Positions 34,611-48,000 of a stretch of DNA of 64,000 nt are shown here, in pieces. The stretch comes from Hippophae tibetana (Eukaryota > Streptophyta > Magnoliopsida > Rosales > Elaeagnaceae): positions 21,478,669 to 21,542,668 of the forward strand of contig CM072805.1 in the NCBI GenBank assembly GCA_037013495.1. The letters are read 5' to 3'. Within the stretch, counting starts at the first letter, position 1; each line of letters opens with the position of its first letter. Below the pieces are notes generated by a model. It was not told the origin of the DNA and ran no database searches. It worked only from the letters and a program-made list of their open reading frames with translations. Made by a program: the position numbers and the translations under genes.

Positions 34611-36207
34611 CAAATTTTATCTTTTTTATATACATACGTGGTTAACTATCAAAATATAATTTAATTCTATATTTATTATTAAATTATTATATTAATTTAA
34701 TTTAATTTATATTATTTTATTTGTATTTATCTAATAAAATCAAATATAAAATAATTAAGTAATATATTTAAAATAATTTAGATAGTTAAATGTTATATAT
34801 TTTTAAAATAAATTTTAATTTTAAATATATCATTTAATTATCTAAATTATTTTAAATTTATTACTGATAGATGATACTGTTATACAAAGATTAATAAAAT
34901 GATATAAATAAAAAATATAATCATTAAATGTATAAAAAAGATAATAATAATTTAATAGTATGAAAATAATAAATGTAATAATTCATTGAATCTGTTGTAA
35001 TTTTATTTTTTATTTACTCTTTTAATTTATCTAAAAACAAAGAGTTATGAAAAATCAATCACATCATATATCTATTTTAATAAAAAAATTATTATATCTT
35101 AATTTTAAATAATATGATATAATATCATTATAATTACATTAAGTTAAGCATAATTATATATATTCAATAAAAAAATTATAATCTTAATTATTATTATAAT
35201 ATATTTATGATATATGATAATGTAAATATTAAATATTATCAATTAATTCTATTATTATTAATAATGTATTAAAGGATCATAATAGCATGTATAGATTGTA
35301 TATAAATTAATTTATCTTAAAATAATATGTTAGTTGATATACATATAAATATGTAATTTTAACTTACTATGTACATAAATAAATATACATAATATACAAT
35401 ATGTACATATCACATATAATATATGTATATATTATGTAAAATTAACTTGCTATTTTAAAATTAATTTGATTTTTATAATATAATTTATACATAATATTTA
35501 AGCTAAAACTCATCAATAATACCTGATATTAATTTTGTATTAATTTCTAATGCCAATCATTTTATACCCATAAAATTCATAAAATATTTAGTTTATTTTT
35601 TATCATAAATAAATTTATATGATAATATATAAATTTTTTGGGGTTAAGATTAAAAAATTATCAATTACTCATATAGTATTTTTTAACCTTTGAATTATAT
35701 GTAAATCAAATTGTTAAATTTATTGTTGGATAGAATAGGAAAGAAATTGAAAATTTCAAAATATTTGTATTTATCTTGTGTTTTATTGCCTTAATATAAC
35801 GTTTGATTATTATATAGTTAGTTTTTATATATTATCATAAAAACATACCTGCATTGTATTTTTGTGTTTTATAATTAAACTCATATTATATCAGAATAAT
35901 AATATTTTATAACTGATGAAAAAAAAAGTTATGACGTATATGTTTTTAAATAATAATGTGGAAATAAATCTCAATATTCTTCGTTTCATATTTAAATAAA
36001 AAGAAAACTTACTTGGAAGAATATATCTGGCATATTTATTGAGTGCAATAAATAATTTGTTATTATGTTTTCTTTTTCTACATTCCTCACAAATCATTTC
36101 CATAAATAAAAAGATGTCAACCTTTTGGAATATTATTCGTGAAGCCAAACAGACACATATAAAGAAAAAAGGAAACAAAAAACAAAAAAACAAACAATAT
36201 GCATTCT
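34611..36207. other. AT-rich spacer upstream of pirin-like gene
   Basis: No gene supported. Short open frames here are AT-rich noise. Confidence 0.6.
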
Positions 36208-36323
36208 GTCTATATATATATATATATAGGCTACAACACAAAATTTATCAAATCAAAACCTTCAACTAAAAATACTGGAGTACCTTCTTTTATAAAGAGA
36301 GGAGAGAGAGAGAAAAAAAAATC
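36208..36323 (+). promoter_or_regulatory. Core promoter and 5' UTR of pirin-like gene
   Basis: An alternating TA run CTATATATATATATATATAGG (about 36209-36229) can serve as the TATA region, and a TTATAAAG lies closer at about 36291. A purine-rich GGAGAGAGAGAG leader precedes the ATG at 36324. The true start of transcription cannot be fixed from sequence. Confidence 0.35.
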
Positions 36324-38893
36324 ATGTCTGAATCATATCAATCTCTTTCTTTTAGCCAACCCAGATTGGTGATCAAGAAAGTCCTTGCAAAACCCCAAAG
36401 TGAAGGTGATGGTGCTACTGTTAGAAGAGGCATTGGAAGGTAATCATCTTTTATAATATTGTCTTATTTTCTTATTCTTAAAGTGGATTTATTTGGTTAT
36501 TTGATCTGCATTTCTATATTCATCTTCATGTTTTATTGAGATTTTGTCTTCTGGGTATTGATGGTTTTGTGCTTTCTTAATTGTGTACTTAATTTCTCAG
36601 AAGTGAGTTGAAAAACTTGGATCCTTTTCTCATGTTGGATGAGTTTTCAGGTATAAACAAGTTCTTTTTTTCTTTTGATAACATCAATTTGTTTCATTGA
36701 AAGCTATAAGTTTCAACTTCAAATTACTTTGCTTTTAACATTTTGAGTTTTGTTGATATTGCAGTGAGTCCTCCTGCTGGATTTCCTGATCATCCACACA
36801 GAGGTTCATATCTTAACTATATATATATATATATCTACTAATTTAATTTATATGGTTTTTGGGTTAATGTTCGTTTTCTTGTACTGTTAATTAATTATGT
36901 TAATTGGTGTTTTGTGTCAGGTTTTGAGACAGTAACATATATGATAGAGGTAAAAACTCTTAAACTTCTAAACTGTTTGATATTAAAAATCTGAGAAATT
37001 AATGTTCAAACTTTAGTACTTACTTTATGTTGGAATTGCAGGGAGGCATAACTCACCAAGACTTTGCTGGCCACAAGGGTACTATTCGGACAGGGGATGT
37101 TCAGGTAATCGGTTACATAAATTGGTTTAATTGCATATACCACTCTACATACTTTTTTAACTTTTAAAAAAAACATATATATATTTTAAAAAATTTAAAA
37201 TAAAATATATAAATAAGTTATATATAAACCGTATCATATATTAGGCTAGAGAAGTAACTCTAAATTTTATTTTGGAGGTATCAACTAACAAATTGGTTCT
37301 TATTTACACAATATATTATATGTACCCCACCCCAATCTCTTGGTTCTGTAAAAGTTACAGCCTCGTGTTAAATAAGTGCACTTTTTTCCTTTGAATCTTT
37401 AGATATATTTATGGTATTTGAATATATGAAGTTAAGTTTACTTCAATCACATTGATTAAAAATTTGACAACAATATTCATATCGATAAAAAATTTGATAA
37501 TAATGTTGTTCTCTGTTGTGTATGTGGTATGTACTGAGAAGAAGAGGCGAAATGAAAAACAAGATGATGAGAAAGTTAGTATAAAAGAACATATTTAGTG
37601 AAACATATTGAATTAGATTAACAATAGATGAACATGGATCGTAATATTTATATCCCAAATATATATATATATATATATAAAAACCAATATATATATTTGT
37701 AAAATATTGGTGTTTTGTAGTCATCTAACTAACCTATTTAATATCATCATTTGTGCAGTGGATGACAGCAGGCAGAGGAATAATACACTCTGAAATGCCT
37801 GCAGGAGAAGGGGCCCAAAAGGGCTTGCAGCTTTGGATCAATTTATCCTCTAAAGACAAAATGTAATGTCAATTTTTTTTAATCTTTTTTTCTGTTCAAT
37901 ATCACCAAATACTTGTGAAGATGGTTATCCAATAATAATAATAATAATAATTGTGATGATTTAAATGCTTTTGACAAAATCCTAGTTATTCTAATCTCCA
38001 CTCTGTTTCTTTATTTACTCTTCTTCTTTTTTTTCTTAACCAGCTCTGCATCTGAATTAATTAACAGAAATCATTCCTGATGTCCAACATTTTTCATCAT
38101 GTATTCTCATATTTTCGTTTTGTTAGTGCATACGATATCAATACAAAATAAACATGTATTAAAAGTGATTCAAAACATAAAATCCGTTTTATGATGTATT
38201 TATCAATCATTAGTGGCACATAAAATGATACCGATTCTTTAAAAGTTAGTAATTTATACTATTTTTATTATTGTTATGGTTTTTTTATTTGTTATTATCA
38301 TTTGGGTTATATCAAATATTTTATTTAGATTAACAATATATAATTTGGTCAATTTTAATAATAATTGATAGCTTCAAGTTATCCTAATTCATTAAAATTA
38401 TTTTTTAGTTGAAGTAAAAAGTATTTTAGTAATTTAAATAAAAATATTTCATTTGTTTTAGTTGAAAATAGAAGTAAAAAAAAATACCAAAATAAGAATA
38501 AGATAACACAAAGATACCAATTAGTAGGATTTTGGTGATAGAAGGGTTTATAAGTCGTTTGTAGAAAAAACAAGAAATAACTCTACACAAAAGAGTTCTC
38601 TAGTTTGTATTATTTTCTTCATGTTTTCATTACAATTGTATAGCTATTTATAAGGAAATTTTATTCCTTCAATTACTCTTTAAATTAAGCATTCCTTGTT
38701 TTACTCCTTGAATTAAGGATTCCTTGTTTTACTCCTTGAATTAAGGATTCCTTGTTTTGCTCCTTGAATTAAGGATTCCTTGTTTTACTCCTTGAATTAA
38801 GCTCCTTGTTTTATTCCTTGAATTAAGGTCCTTGTGTTTATTCTTTGAATTAAGAACTAATATCCAATATCGTTGGATACCTACTTTTCTGAA

Positions 38894-38938
<45 letters not shown>

Positions 38939-39622
38939 TTTGCTTATTTACGATGTCAATTATAAATGATTTGATTGCATGCTCATAAAAAAATAAAGTG
39001 TCGTTAACAAAGGTCAATTGTGTTTTCAAGTATGCGAAACCCACATAGAATGGTAAAAAATTTGGCAACCCAAATAGGCAAAAATTAATAGTTCTTTGTT
39101 TATATATTAGTTAATCCAAAATCCAAAATTTGCAGGATTGAACCAAGATATCAAGAACTTCTTAGAGAAGACATACCAAAGGCAGAGAAAGATGGTGTGG
39201 AAGTAAAAGTCATAGCAGGAGACTCATTAGGTGTCAAATCTCCAGTTTATACCAAAACTCCTACAATGTTTCTAGATTTCACTCTAAAACCTATGTCCCA
39301 AATTCAGCAAATCATCCCAAATTCATGGAACTCATTTGTGTATATAATTGAAGGAGAAGGAGTCTTTGGCATCCCAAACTCTTCAGCTGTATCTGCTCAC
39401 CATGTTTTAGTTTTGGGTTCTGAAGGAGATGGTTTAAGTGTGTGGAACAAGTCTTCAAATCCACTGAGATTTTTGCTTGTTGGAGGACAACCATTAAATG
39501 AACCAATTGTTCAATATGGTCCTTTTGTGATGAACACACAAGCTGAGATTGAGAACACTATTGAAGATTATCATTATGGTAGGAATGGTTTTGAAAATTC
39601 CAAGCATTGGAGATCTCAGTGA
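36324..39622 (+). CDS. Pirin-like protein (cupin), 7 exons
   Basis: Exons are 36324-36439, 36601-36650, 36765-36803, 36922-36950, 37042-37104, 37759-37862 and 39136-39622. All introns are GT-AG and the joined frame is 295 aa with a TGA stop, the normal length for plant pirins. Pirins are two-domain cupins of nucleus and cytosol that hold one iron; in animals they modulate NF-kB, and plant members are tied to seed, light and quercetin/lignin-related responses (family knowledge). The four iron ligands are visible: H65 and H67 in DHPHRGFETV, H109 and E111 in GRGIIHSEMP. The C-terminal cupin continues through YIIEGEGVFG and LLVGGQPLNEPIVQYGPFVM. No signal peptide or membrane segment. Intron 6 (1.27 kb) holds repeat material. 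Nothing looks broken, so I take it as functional; which paralogue it is cannot be settled. Confidence 0.95.
38560..38940. repeat. LTR-like fragment, minisatellite and (TAA)n in pirin intron 6
   Basis: 38560-38666 resembles the R/U5 part of an LTR (GTTTGTATTATTTTCTTCAT and TTACAATTGTATAGCTATTT). 38667-38856 is the same about-26-bp minisatellite as at 14366-14545 (CCTTGTTTTACTCCTTGAATT units, seven or so copies). 38887-38937 is (TAA)16. The intron's splice sites are outside this material. Confidence 0.75.
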
Positions 39623-42600
39623 AATGTGCAAAAATCTATCCAAACCCATTAATTGGAAAATAAATAAAATAATTGAAAAGGAGGTCTCTTTTTCAAATGT
39701 CATTTTCTCAGTCCACAAGGGCAATTCCATTATGAAGTATTATATGAAGATATTTCTTACTCATTGGTACTAAAGCTTCTACAAGATTTTCAAAGTGCAC
39801 TACTATGATCATCATCATGTGTCAGCATATTTTGTTTCTACAATGTTATATTTATTTGTTCAGATTATTCTCTTTCTGTGTTAGTTTCTTTTTTTGGCCG
39901 AATATCTCTGTGGTAGTTGATAATTTCTATTTAGTGTTATTTTTTCTCCCCTGTCGATCGTTTATTCTTTTTTTTAGTTGGATATTCTTGATCATATCTA
40001 GCTCAACCATTCATCCTCCACTCACATGTTTTGTTGGTCGAGGTCAATAATACGGAAAGAAGAGTTTTTTTTTTCAAAAAAATAAAAATAAAAAACTATG
40101 GAGATAAATAACGATCAAGTATTTTGAATTTAAACACATCAAACTTAATGCACCTACCATACTTTTAATACGAGAATAAAATTAGACATTATCATCAAGA
40201 TGCATGAAAAAACATATCCATTATAACTCTCAAACTTACGCTATTGTGCATGTTAGCCAAAAATGTACCACCAATTTGATTGAAGCATGAAGGGTATGGA
40301 AAGAAGAGATACGAGAGAGTAAAAACATACATATTTTCTCTTACTTATCTCCATTATTAAATTATAGATCTGGATTAACATGTAAATTTTGTACTAACTA
40401 TAAGATACGATAATTCTTATTTTTTGACAAATAAAATTTTATTTGTAATATCTTTAAAGATAAATTTGTGTATAAAAATAAATTGTTTCTCTATTAGATT
40501 TTAAATTTTATGATTTACCACTTAAAAACTCTTTGAAAAATGAATAGTTTGAATATATTTATACTCAAATGATATATATATATATTTAAAGAAAAAAATA
40601 CTAATTCAAAAATAAATAATACTATTTTTATTATTTTTATATTGTGCCTTCACAATTCTAATCCTACACTATCAAACTAATGAATAATTTTTACATATAT
40701 GAAATATCACAAAGTGTTTTAGATTAAAATAATAATAATTATGTATGGCTTATTTGTAGTGTGATTTAACCCAAGTAAAAAATAAATAATAAAAAATATT
40801 TTTATATATTATAAATATATCGTAATCATAATTAATATAATAATTTTTTATTAAATATAATTATACAAGTCCGATTGTATTTATTAATAATATTATCCCA
40901 TATCATTTATAATATATTATAAATTTATGATAAATTAACTTTTTTTATAATAAATATTAAAAATATCCGTCCATGTTTTTAATCATTTTTTGGATATATT
41001 TTTTATGAAATGTTGAAAAGATTTTTAATGTTTTTGTAAAATTGAAGCGTCTAATTGTTATATTTAATCCTTGATAACTCACTCCTCACTAAACTATGCT
41101 TGGTGTGAACTATATGAATCTTTTTTTCTTTTTTTTTTAAAAGAAAGACTTAACGGCATTTTTCTTGGTTAACGTGCACCTTCCAAATCCATCAACAAGG
41201 AAAAAAGTCAAATGATAATGGCAAAATGGATGGCATACCATATAGAATTAACCACTAATATGATCATTTGACAATTAATAGCATTTTTTCTGTATATATA
41301 ATGGATATCCCAAATCTTTATCGAGAATTTTCTAACAGAAAATATCAATAATTTACTTCTTTTAATAAATGATAAATGATAAATGAATATATATATAAAA
41401 AAATTTAAAAGAAGATAAAATCATATTTTAGTTTGAAATTATGATCACTTGAATAAAGCTAATGAAGAATATTATCACGAGACAACTAGATAAACTATAC
41501 AGTTAAAATACTTTATACATTAAACGTTCCAAACAATATTATTATAAATTTCTTTGAACCACTATTACCGCTCGGTCATGCCGCCAAAACGATACAAAAT
41601 ATATAAAAAAATTCCCCTTATCCTTTTTTATTGTACTTAGATTCTATTTTGAATCCTGTTTTCCTTAATCCCTTGTCTAAAAGAAATCTTTTTTTTGTTT
41701 GGATACACCCCCGGTTGATTATATATTATCTTAAAACACACAATATCTTAAAACTTTCCTTGTATTTTCTATTGAAAAATCACATTTTGTTTTTCAGTCA
41801 TAAAAATGAAGTAAAAATGAGTAAAAATTTGAACCATTAACTATTTAGTGTGACTTCATGAACGATTAACATAAGCTATAAAGTATATAAGATTATCTTA
41901 TTCCCCAACTACTTTAATAATTGAATAAATGATAAAAATATGATACTTTTATAAAAGTGTATTTTAGTTCATTAGTTATTCTATAAAATAAGACAAACTT
42001 GTTATCTCTTTCGAAATGATAATTGAAATCAATTTAAAAAATTTAAGCCAAAATTTCAAAAGGTAAAACTGATATTTTATAAAAACTTTATTTTCTTCTA
42101 CTAAAAATAACAAAAATAAATATTTAAAAATTATTGTAGTCCATATTCTTATAATGAAGTTTCAATAATATTTTTTTTATCATTTAATGTTTTACTTATT
42201 ATTTTACCATAAATTATTCATTTTTGAGAAAAAAAATTAAATATTTATTTTCTTTTAAAAGAAAATAAAGTTTTTAAAAAATATCAATTTTATCTATAAA
42301 AATTTAGTATAAATCTTTAAGATGAACTTCACTGATCCATTTAAAATAAATAACCACTTATAATGTCCACTTTATAACTAGTGGACTTTTGATACCTTTC
42401 ATCTTTAATAATTTATCAAATAGTGGAGAGCTATATTGATCTCATTCTTTAGGTGAAATGTATTGTTTAGTAATCTAGTTTAAAAAATATATTTTAATTC
42501 TTTTTATTTGTAAAAAGTATCATTTAAGTCTATTTATTTATGAAAAATATGAGAAATGTGAACAAAGTTAAATTTTCATCCAATTTTTCTTTAAATATAA

Positions 42601-44289
42601 CAGAATAACATATATAATATATACATGTTTGTATTTTTCATTTAGTATATATGTAAAAAATTATTCAAATTTTTTAAGCAATTTTTTTTAAACTTTAACA
42701 AAGTTTTCAATAAAACTTAAATATATTTTTTATTGTCTAATATCAAAATCACACACTAAAAAAAATTATTTAAGTTTGATCGAAATAAGTTAAAAAATCG
42801 AATAATTTTTTAATTAAAAGTTAATTTATTAGATATATGTCTATTGAAAAATACATATATGCATATATCACATGTAATATTTCGTTATATTTAAAAAAAT
42901 TAATAAAAAATTAATTTTATCACACCTTTTTTTTATAAACAAAGGGACTTAAAAATATATTTTCTAAACAATGACACTAAATAACCCATAAAGCATAACA
43001 AATGGAAAGTATGAAAATATGAAAGTATTGGTATTTTGAGCCTTTTCCCCCTTGAAATCGTATTTTATGGACCTCATGTAGAAACCATATGAAGTTAAGT
43101 CATATGGCTTCAACTTCATGTTTTTATGCCTTTAATACATAGGGTGGGACTTAAAGTCCATTCTTAAAGGAGTATGTATGATTCTTAACCGCCTCAATTA
43201 GAAGGGAATATTAAACTTCATCTTGAATTGTTTCATTTTGGAGGGGAAAAGAAAAGCTTAAAATGTTAGATCATAATATTTGAATTTATTAATAGTAAAT
43301 TAACTATTCCATCCGAATAAAAAAATAATTCATTCGGGTAGCTTATCATTATGAAGATATATAATTAAATTTAGAGTTAAATAGTAATTGGCAAATAATA
43401 TTAGTTCTAAAAGAGAACAAATGAACATGGACGGTAGCAAATACAACCCTTAAAGTTTAAGGTAATCACCAACTAGGGTCCAACTGCATAAAAGTCGCTT
43501 GGTCACGTTGAAAGTTGGATTTTGAGTCGTAGTTAGAGAATTGTGAGTTTGAGTTATATTACAAAAATAAAGGTAATCAAAGTATAACTAGGAATAGGGA
43601 AAAAAAAATTGTAAAAGTTAAGAACTCTAGAAGTTTAATTTTTAGTCCCCTCCACAGAACACTTACATGTTTTTTTTTATAACGTAAAAAATATATATTC
43701 TTTGTATGGTCACGCACATACACATATATATTTTTATAACATGAACATTGTTTTAAAGTGTTAAAAATGAAACCATAAGTTAGGTTTAGAATTATAACCA
43801 AAAAAGTTAACATATTAAGAAGAATAGTTCATTCCAATTATATACCCAACTTGTTATATTTTTTTCAATATAAGATTTATTCACTCTCCACTATGCCTTA
43901 TACCACCATTTAGGTACATCCTTTAATCAAGCATTGATACTCTATTGAACTTACCAATATCATAAGAAATAGTTAAAGAACTCCCAACTTAATCACATTT
44001 CAAGAATCCATATGTCTATCCGAGTCTAGAACACAACGCTAAACTTCCATCATAATCCAGTTTAAGGCCCACCACTTCTTCATATTAGATACTACTTATT
44101 GGGTTTAGGATTCCAATCCAAAACAATAATCTATTAAAAATGATATCCCATTTCAACTATAGAACCAATTTATTATCCATATTTTTTCAATATCTGACAT
44201 TTCACACACCCAACACCATGTGAATAATTTATCTATGAGGGAATTAATTCCTAAAAGATACCAATATTAAGATTCATTAGAATAATTTT
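39623..44289. other. AT-rich spacer (3' of pirin-like gene)
   Basis: The first part will include the pirin 3' UTR. No gene, RNA or transposon domain was recognised in the rest. Confidence 0.6.
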
Positions 44290-44625
44290 TATGCCCTCAT
44301 TTTCTTTCTTAAATAATTAACCTCACCAATTATATTGGAATATAATTAAAAAAAAAAACCTTCAACAACATCATACAACTTATCATCAATTAACTTCACA
44401 GATGAAGTCACACTTGACATCACTATTTTAGCCATAATAAGCCATCGCAGCTCAGAGGCAAGGGAAGACAAATTTATGAAAAAATATTTGCAAGATTTCT
44501 ATGTACCATTGGATTATCAGGGTCGACTTCTCCTAACTTTGACAAGGCGTTTATTTGTAGAGCTCTAATGTTTAAGCCATTTTCTAATTGGAAAGCCCTA
44601 AGATTTTGAATCCCAACGAGTGTAT
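44290..44625 (-). pseudogene. Coding-like relic, unrecognised
   Basis: On the - strand two adjoining frames look protein-like: LENGLNIRALQINALSKLGE VDPDNPMVHRNLANI (about 44620-44482, ending at TAA) and then FINLSSLASELRWLIMAKIV to DDKLYDVVEG (about 44480-44360) one frame over. Less AT-rich codons and few stops set it off from its flanks. I do not recognise the family. It may be a terminal exon relic of a host gene disrupted by a frameshift. Confidence 0.3.
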
Positions 44626-45050
44626 AAGTAATATATTTAAAAAACAAACAAACAAAAACGTATTCAAGTTAATTAATCTACCCCAAAACAAAATTCAACC
44701 ACAAGAAAGAATATACTAGAATTATTAATTTTGTTGTTAATGGACTCAAAAATGAATAGATTTTTGGCATGCGTGCAGCCAAATAGTGTGTCGTCAACCA
44801 AAAAAAAAAAAGAAACTTGCTTCATTTTTTTATGCTGCTTGTATATAAATGCTGAGAAATACAAGAAAAAACCAATGAAATTGACTTGCCTTTCTGATGT
44901 GTTTCGATTAAGATAACAATTTCTTTCTATAATATTGTCTTATATGGTCGATCTCCTTTGAATGCATATACAATAAAAAAGAATCCAATAAACGAACCAA
45001 ATAGAATTCACAAACCAAACAGACCTTAAACTTGTCCAAAAGGTACCAGG

Positions 45051-48000
45051 TTACCTGGAACAGCAAGACGAAAAGAAGTCCTGGTTTTGCTTCGATCCAT
45101 CTGCACCATTGTTAACAAGGCTTACCCTGTTCATGGACAATTCTGCTTTGTAAGTATCAGAGTTCAGAACCTTCCTGCTGACATTGTTATATATCTCTTT
45201 AATAACAATCTCAAATGCCTTTTTAACATTTGTTGAATCAAGAGCCGATGTCTCCATGAAGAACAATCCTTCTGCTTCAGCCAGGCTTTTTCCTTCCTCT
45301 ACGCTCACAGCTCTGATGTTATCCAAATCGCATTTGTTCCCAACCAGCATCATTGCCACAGTTGTTTCAGAATGAGCTGTGTGGTTGTTTTAGTTAAAAG
45401 CTCAAACATTCAATAAAAAAGGATCCAGCACCACAACAAAAAGGGAATCATAATCAGAGCAAAAGAAAAAGGGATGATATTTTGACAAAAATCCTGAAGA
45501 AGCAAACAAAAACACAACCCATCATCAATTTCATTTTACTTTGATCCTAGAACTTTGTGGAAAACAATTGATATTTTACAAATTGGAGAGTGCAAACAAA
45601 TTATGCTCCCCAAGTCTTGAAAGTAATTGAATTAAGGAGAAACTTGGATACTTATCTAAGCATGTTCAGTGGCTGACCAAGTTGGACGAAAGAGTTGGGT
45701 AAAACATGAATTTAAATTCCAAACATTTGTGGACCAAGTGAAAAATAAGACACATACATAACCAAAGATTTAAAAACTCAGCTATAGGGTGTGATTACTT
45801 CAAAAGCATTCATCTAAATTAAAGGTTAACTCGATAACAGAATTTAATTGACAAATAATTTAGAATACTGTAGTCATGAGTTCAGTTAGTATTGTCAAAG
45901 CCAGGCAGTTGAAAGACACAATACTGTCAGATTAACACCCCAACAAAATGGGGTTGCTGAGAGAGTTAAACCTTGCTTAAAAAGGTCAGATGTCTCTTAT
46001 CCAATGTTAAGCTACCAAAGCACTTCTGGGCTGAAGCTGCTCAAACAGCTTGCTATCTGCTAAACAAGAGTCCTTCAAGTTCTGTTGACATGAAGACACC
46101 AGTTGAACTGTGGTATGGTAAACCATCCAGATATGAATACCTTAGGGTGTTTGGCCGCATTGAGTATGTGCATGTGAATGAAAGGAAGTTGCACCCCAGA
46201 ACTAAAAAGTGCATTTTCTTAGAGTATCCTGAAAGTGTTAAGGATACAAGTTGTGGTGTCTAGTTACTAAGAAAATGATCATCAATCGAGATGTGATCGT
46301 CAATGAACAGGCCAACATAGAAGAGTTCAAACTGTCAACAGATGATACTGGGTTAGAAAATCTTGACTACCTCTCATCAAGTAGAGGTAGAGCATGTTCT
46401 TGATCCACAAGAAGCAATTGATGTGAGACAACCTGCTACTACCAATGACACATATGATCATATCACCAGCCAACGAGGGGAACTTGATAGTGATGCACAA
46501 GTTATGCAGGACGATATACCAGACATTGATATTGATAATTTTGAGTCCCCCCTCAGAAACTATCAACTGGAACGTGATAGATAAAGGAGGGAATAAGAAG
46601 ACCTGTGAAATATGGTGAAGTTAACCTGATACACTATGCTCTAGGTGCAGCAAATGAAGCATGTTACTCAGAACCAGCAACCTATAAGGAAGCAGATGCA
46701 CAAAAATGGAAATGTGCCATGGATGATGAGTATCACTCATTAATTCACAATCATTCCTGGATACTAGTCAAGAAGCCTAAGGATGCTAAGTTGGTTGGAT
46801 GTAGGTGGTTATTCAAGCTCAAAGAAGGAATTGAAACTATAGAACTGACAAGGTACAAAGCAAGATTGATTGCCCAGGGTTTTACACAGGTTGAAGGTGT
46901 TGATTACACTGAAATTTCTCAACAGTGGTAAGATACTCTTCCATCAGATTACTCGTCACTTGTGGTTCATCGTGATATGCACTTGGAACTGATGGATGTC
47001 AAGACGACATTTCTACATGGTGAGGTTGAAGAGAAAATTCTTATGGGATAGCCTGAGGGTCATGTGTGCAAGGTAAATGAGGATTATGTATGCTTGCTTA
47101 AAAAATTCCTGTATAGTCACAAATAGTCCCCAAGGCAATGGTACAAAAGATTTGATATATTTATGAATTCCTCCTCTTTCAAGAGATGTGCCTATGACCC
47201 ATGTATGTACATCAAGGTGGAGCCAAATGGTGTTATGGACAATCTACTTGCTAGCATAGATATGCATCAAATCAAAAGTCTTAAAAGGTTGCTCACTTCA
47301 GAATTTGACGTGAAAGTTTTGGTGTGGCTAAGAAAATTTTGGGAATGGAAATCACAAGGAATAGAAGTATTGGCAAGTTATTCCTATCACAAAAGGGTAT
47401 CTACTAAAGGTGCTTAAAAGGTTTGGAATGGATGAAGCAAAGGCTGTCTCGGTACCATTGGAAACGTATTTCAAACTTTCAAGTGCATAGTCACCCAAAA
47501 CAGTGGAAGAAAAAGAAGCAATGGACAAAGTAACATATGCTAATGCCTTGGAGAGTTTAATGTTTGCTATGAATTGTACTCGCCCAGACATAACATATGC
47601 AATCAGCCCGATGAGTAAGTATATGGCTGATCCTGACAAAACTCATTGGTTTGTTATAAAGTGGGTTCTGAGGTACCTAAATAGGACCATATGTGTTGGT
47701 CTTATGTATGGGAGAGGATCAAATAATGAAACTCATATTAGAGGCTTTGTGGATGCTGATTATGCAGGGGACTTGGACAAAAGAAGGTCCTAAACTGGTT
47801 ATGTCTTCACTGTAATGGGAAATCATGTGAGCTAGAAAGCATCACTACAACATGCAGTTGCTTGTCAACAACCGAGTCAAAGTACATTGCTTTGACAGAA
47901 GCAATCTAGATGGGTATAGGCAAAAGTTTTGGCATTAAACAGGTTACAGTAAAGAGCATCCTAAGACATAGTAAAGAGCATCCTGAGGCATATTATTTGC

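Noticed and set aside
35891-36269. Open frames on both strands just upstream of the pirin-like gene
   Set aside because: AT-rich, low-complexity, overlapping on opposite strands and covering the TA-repeat promoter region; no domain.
37443-37724. 93-codon minus-strand frame in pirin intron 5
   Set aside because: Encoded by microsatellite and intron sequence; Tyr/Ile-rich noise.
39494-39773. Frames overlapping the last exon of the pirin-like gene
   Set aside because: Shadows of the conserved cupin coding sequence and its 3' UTR.
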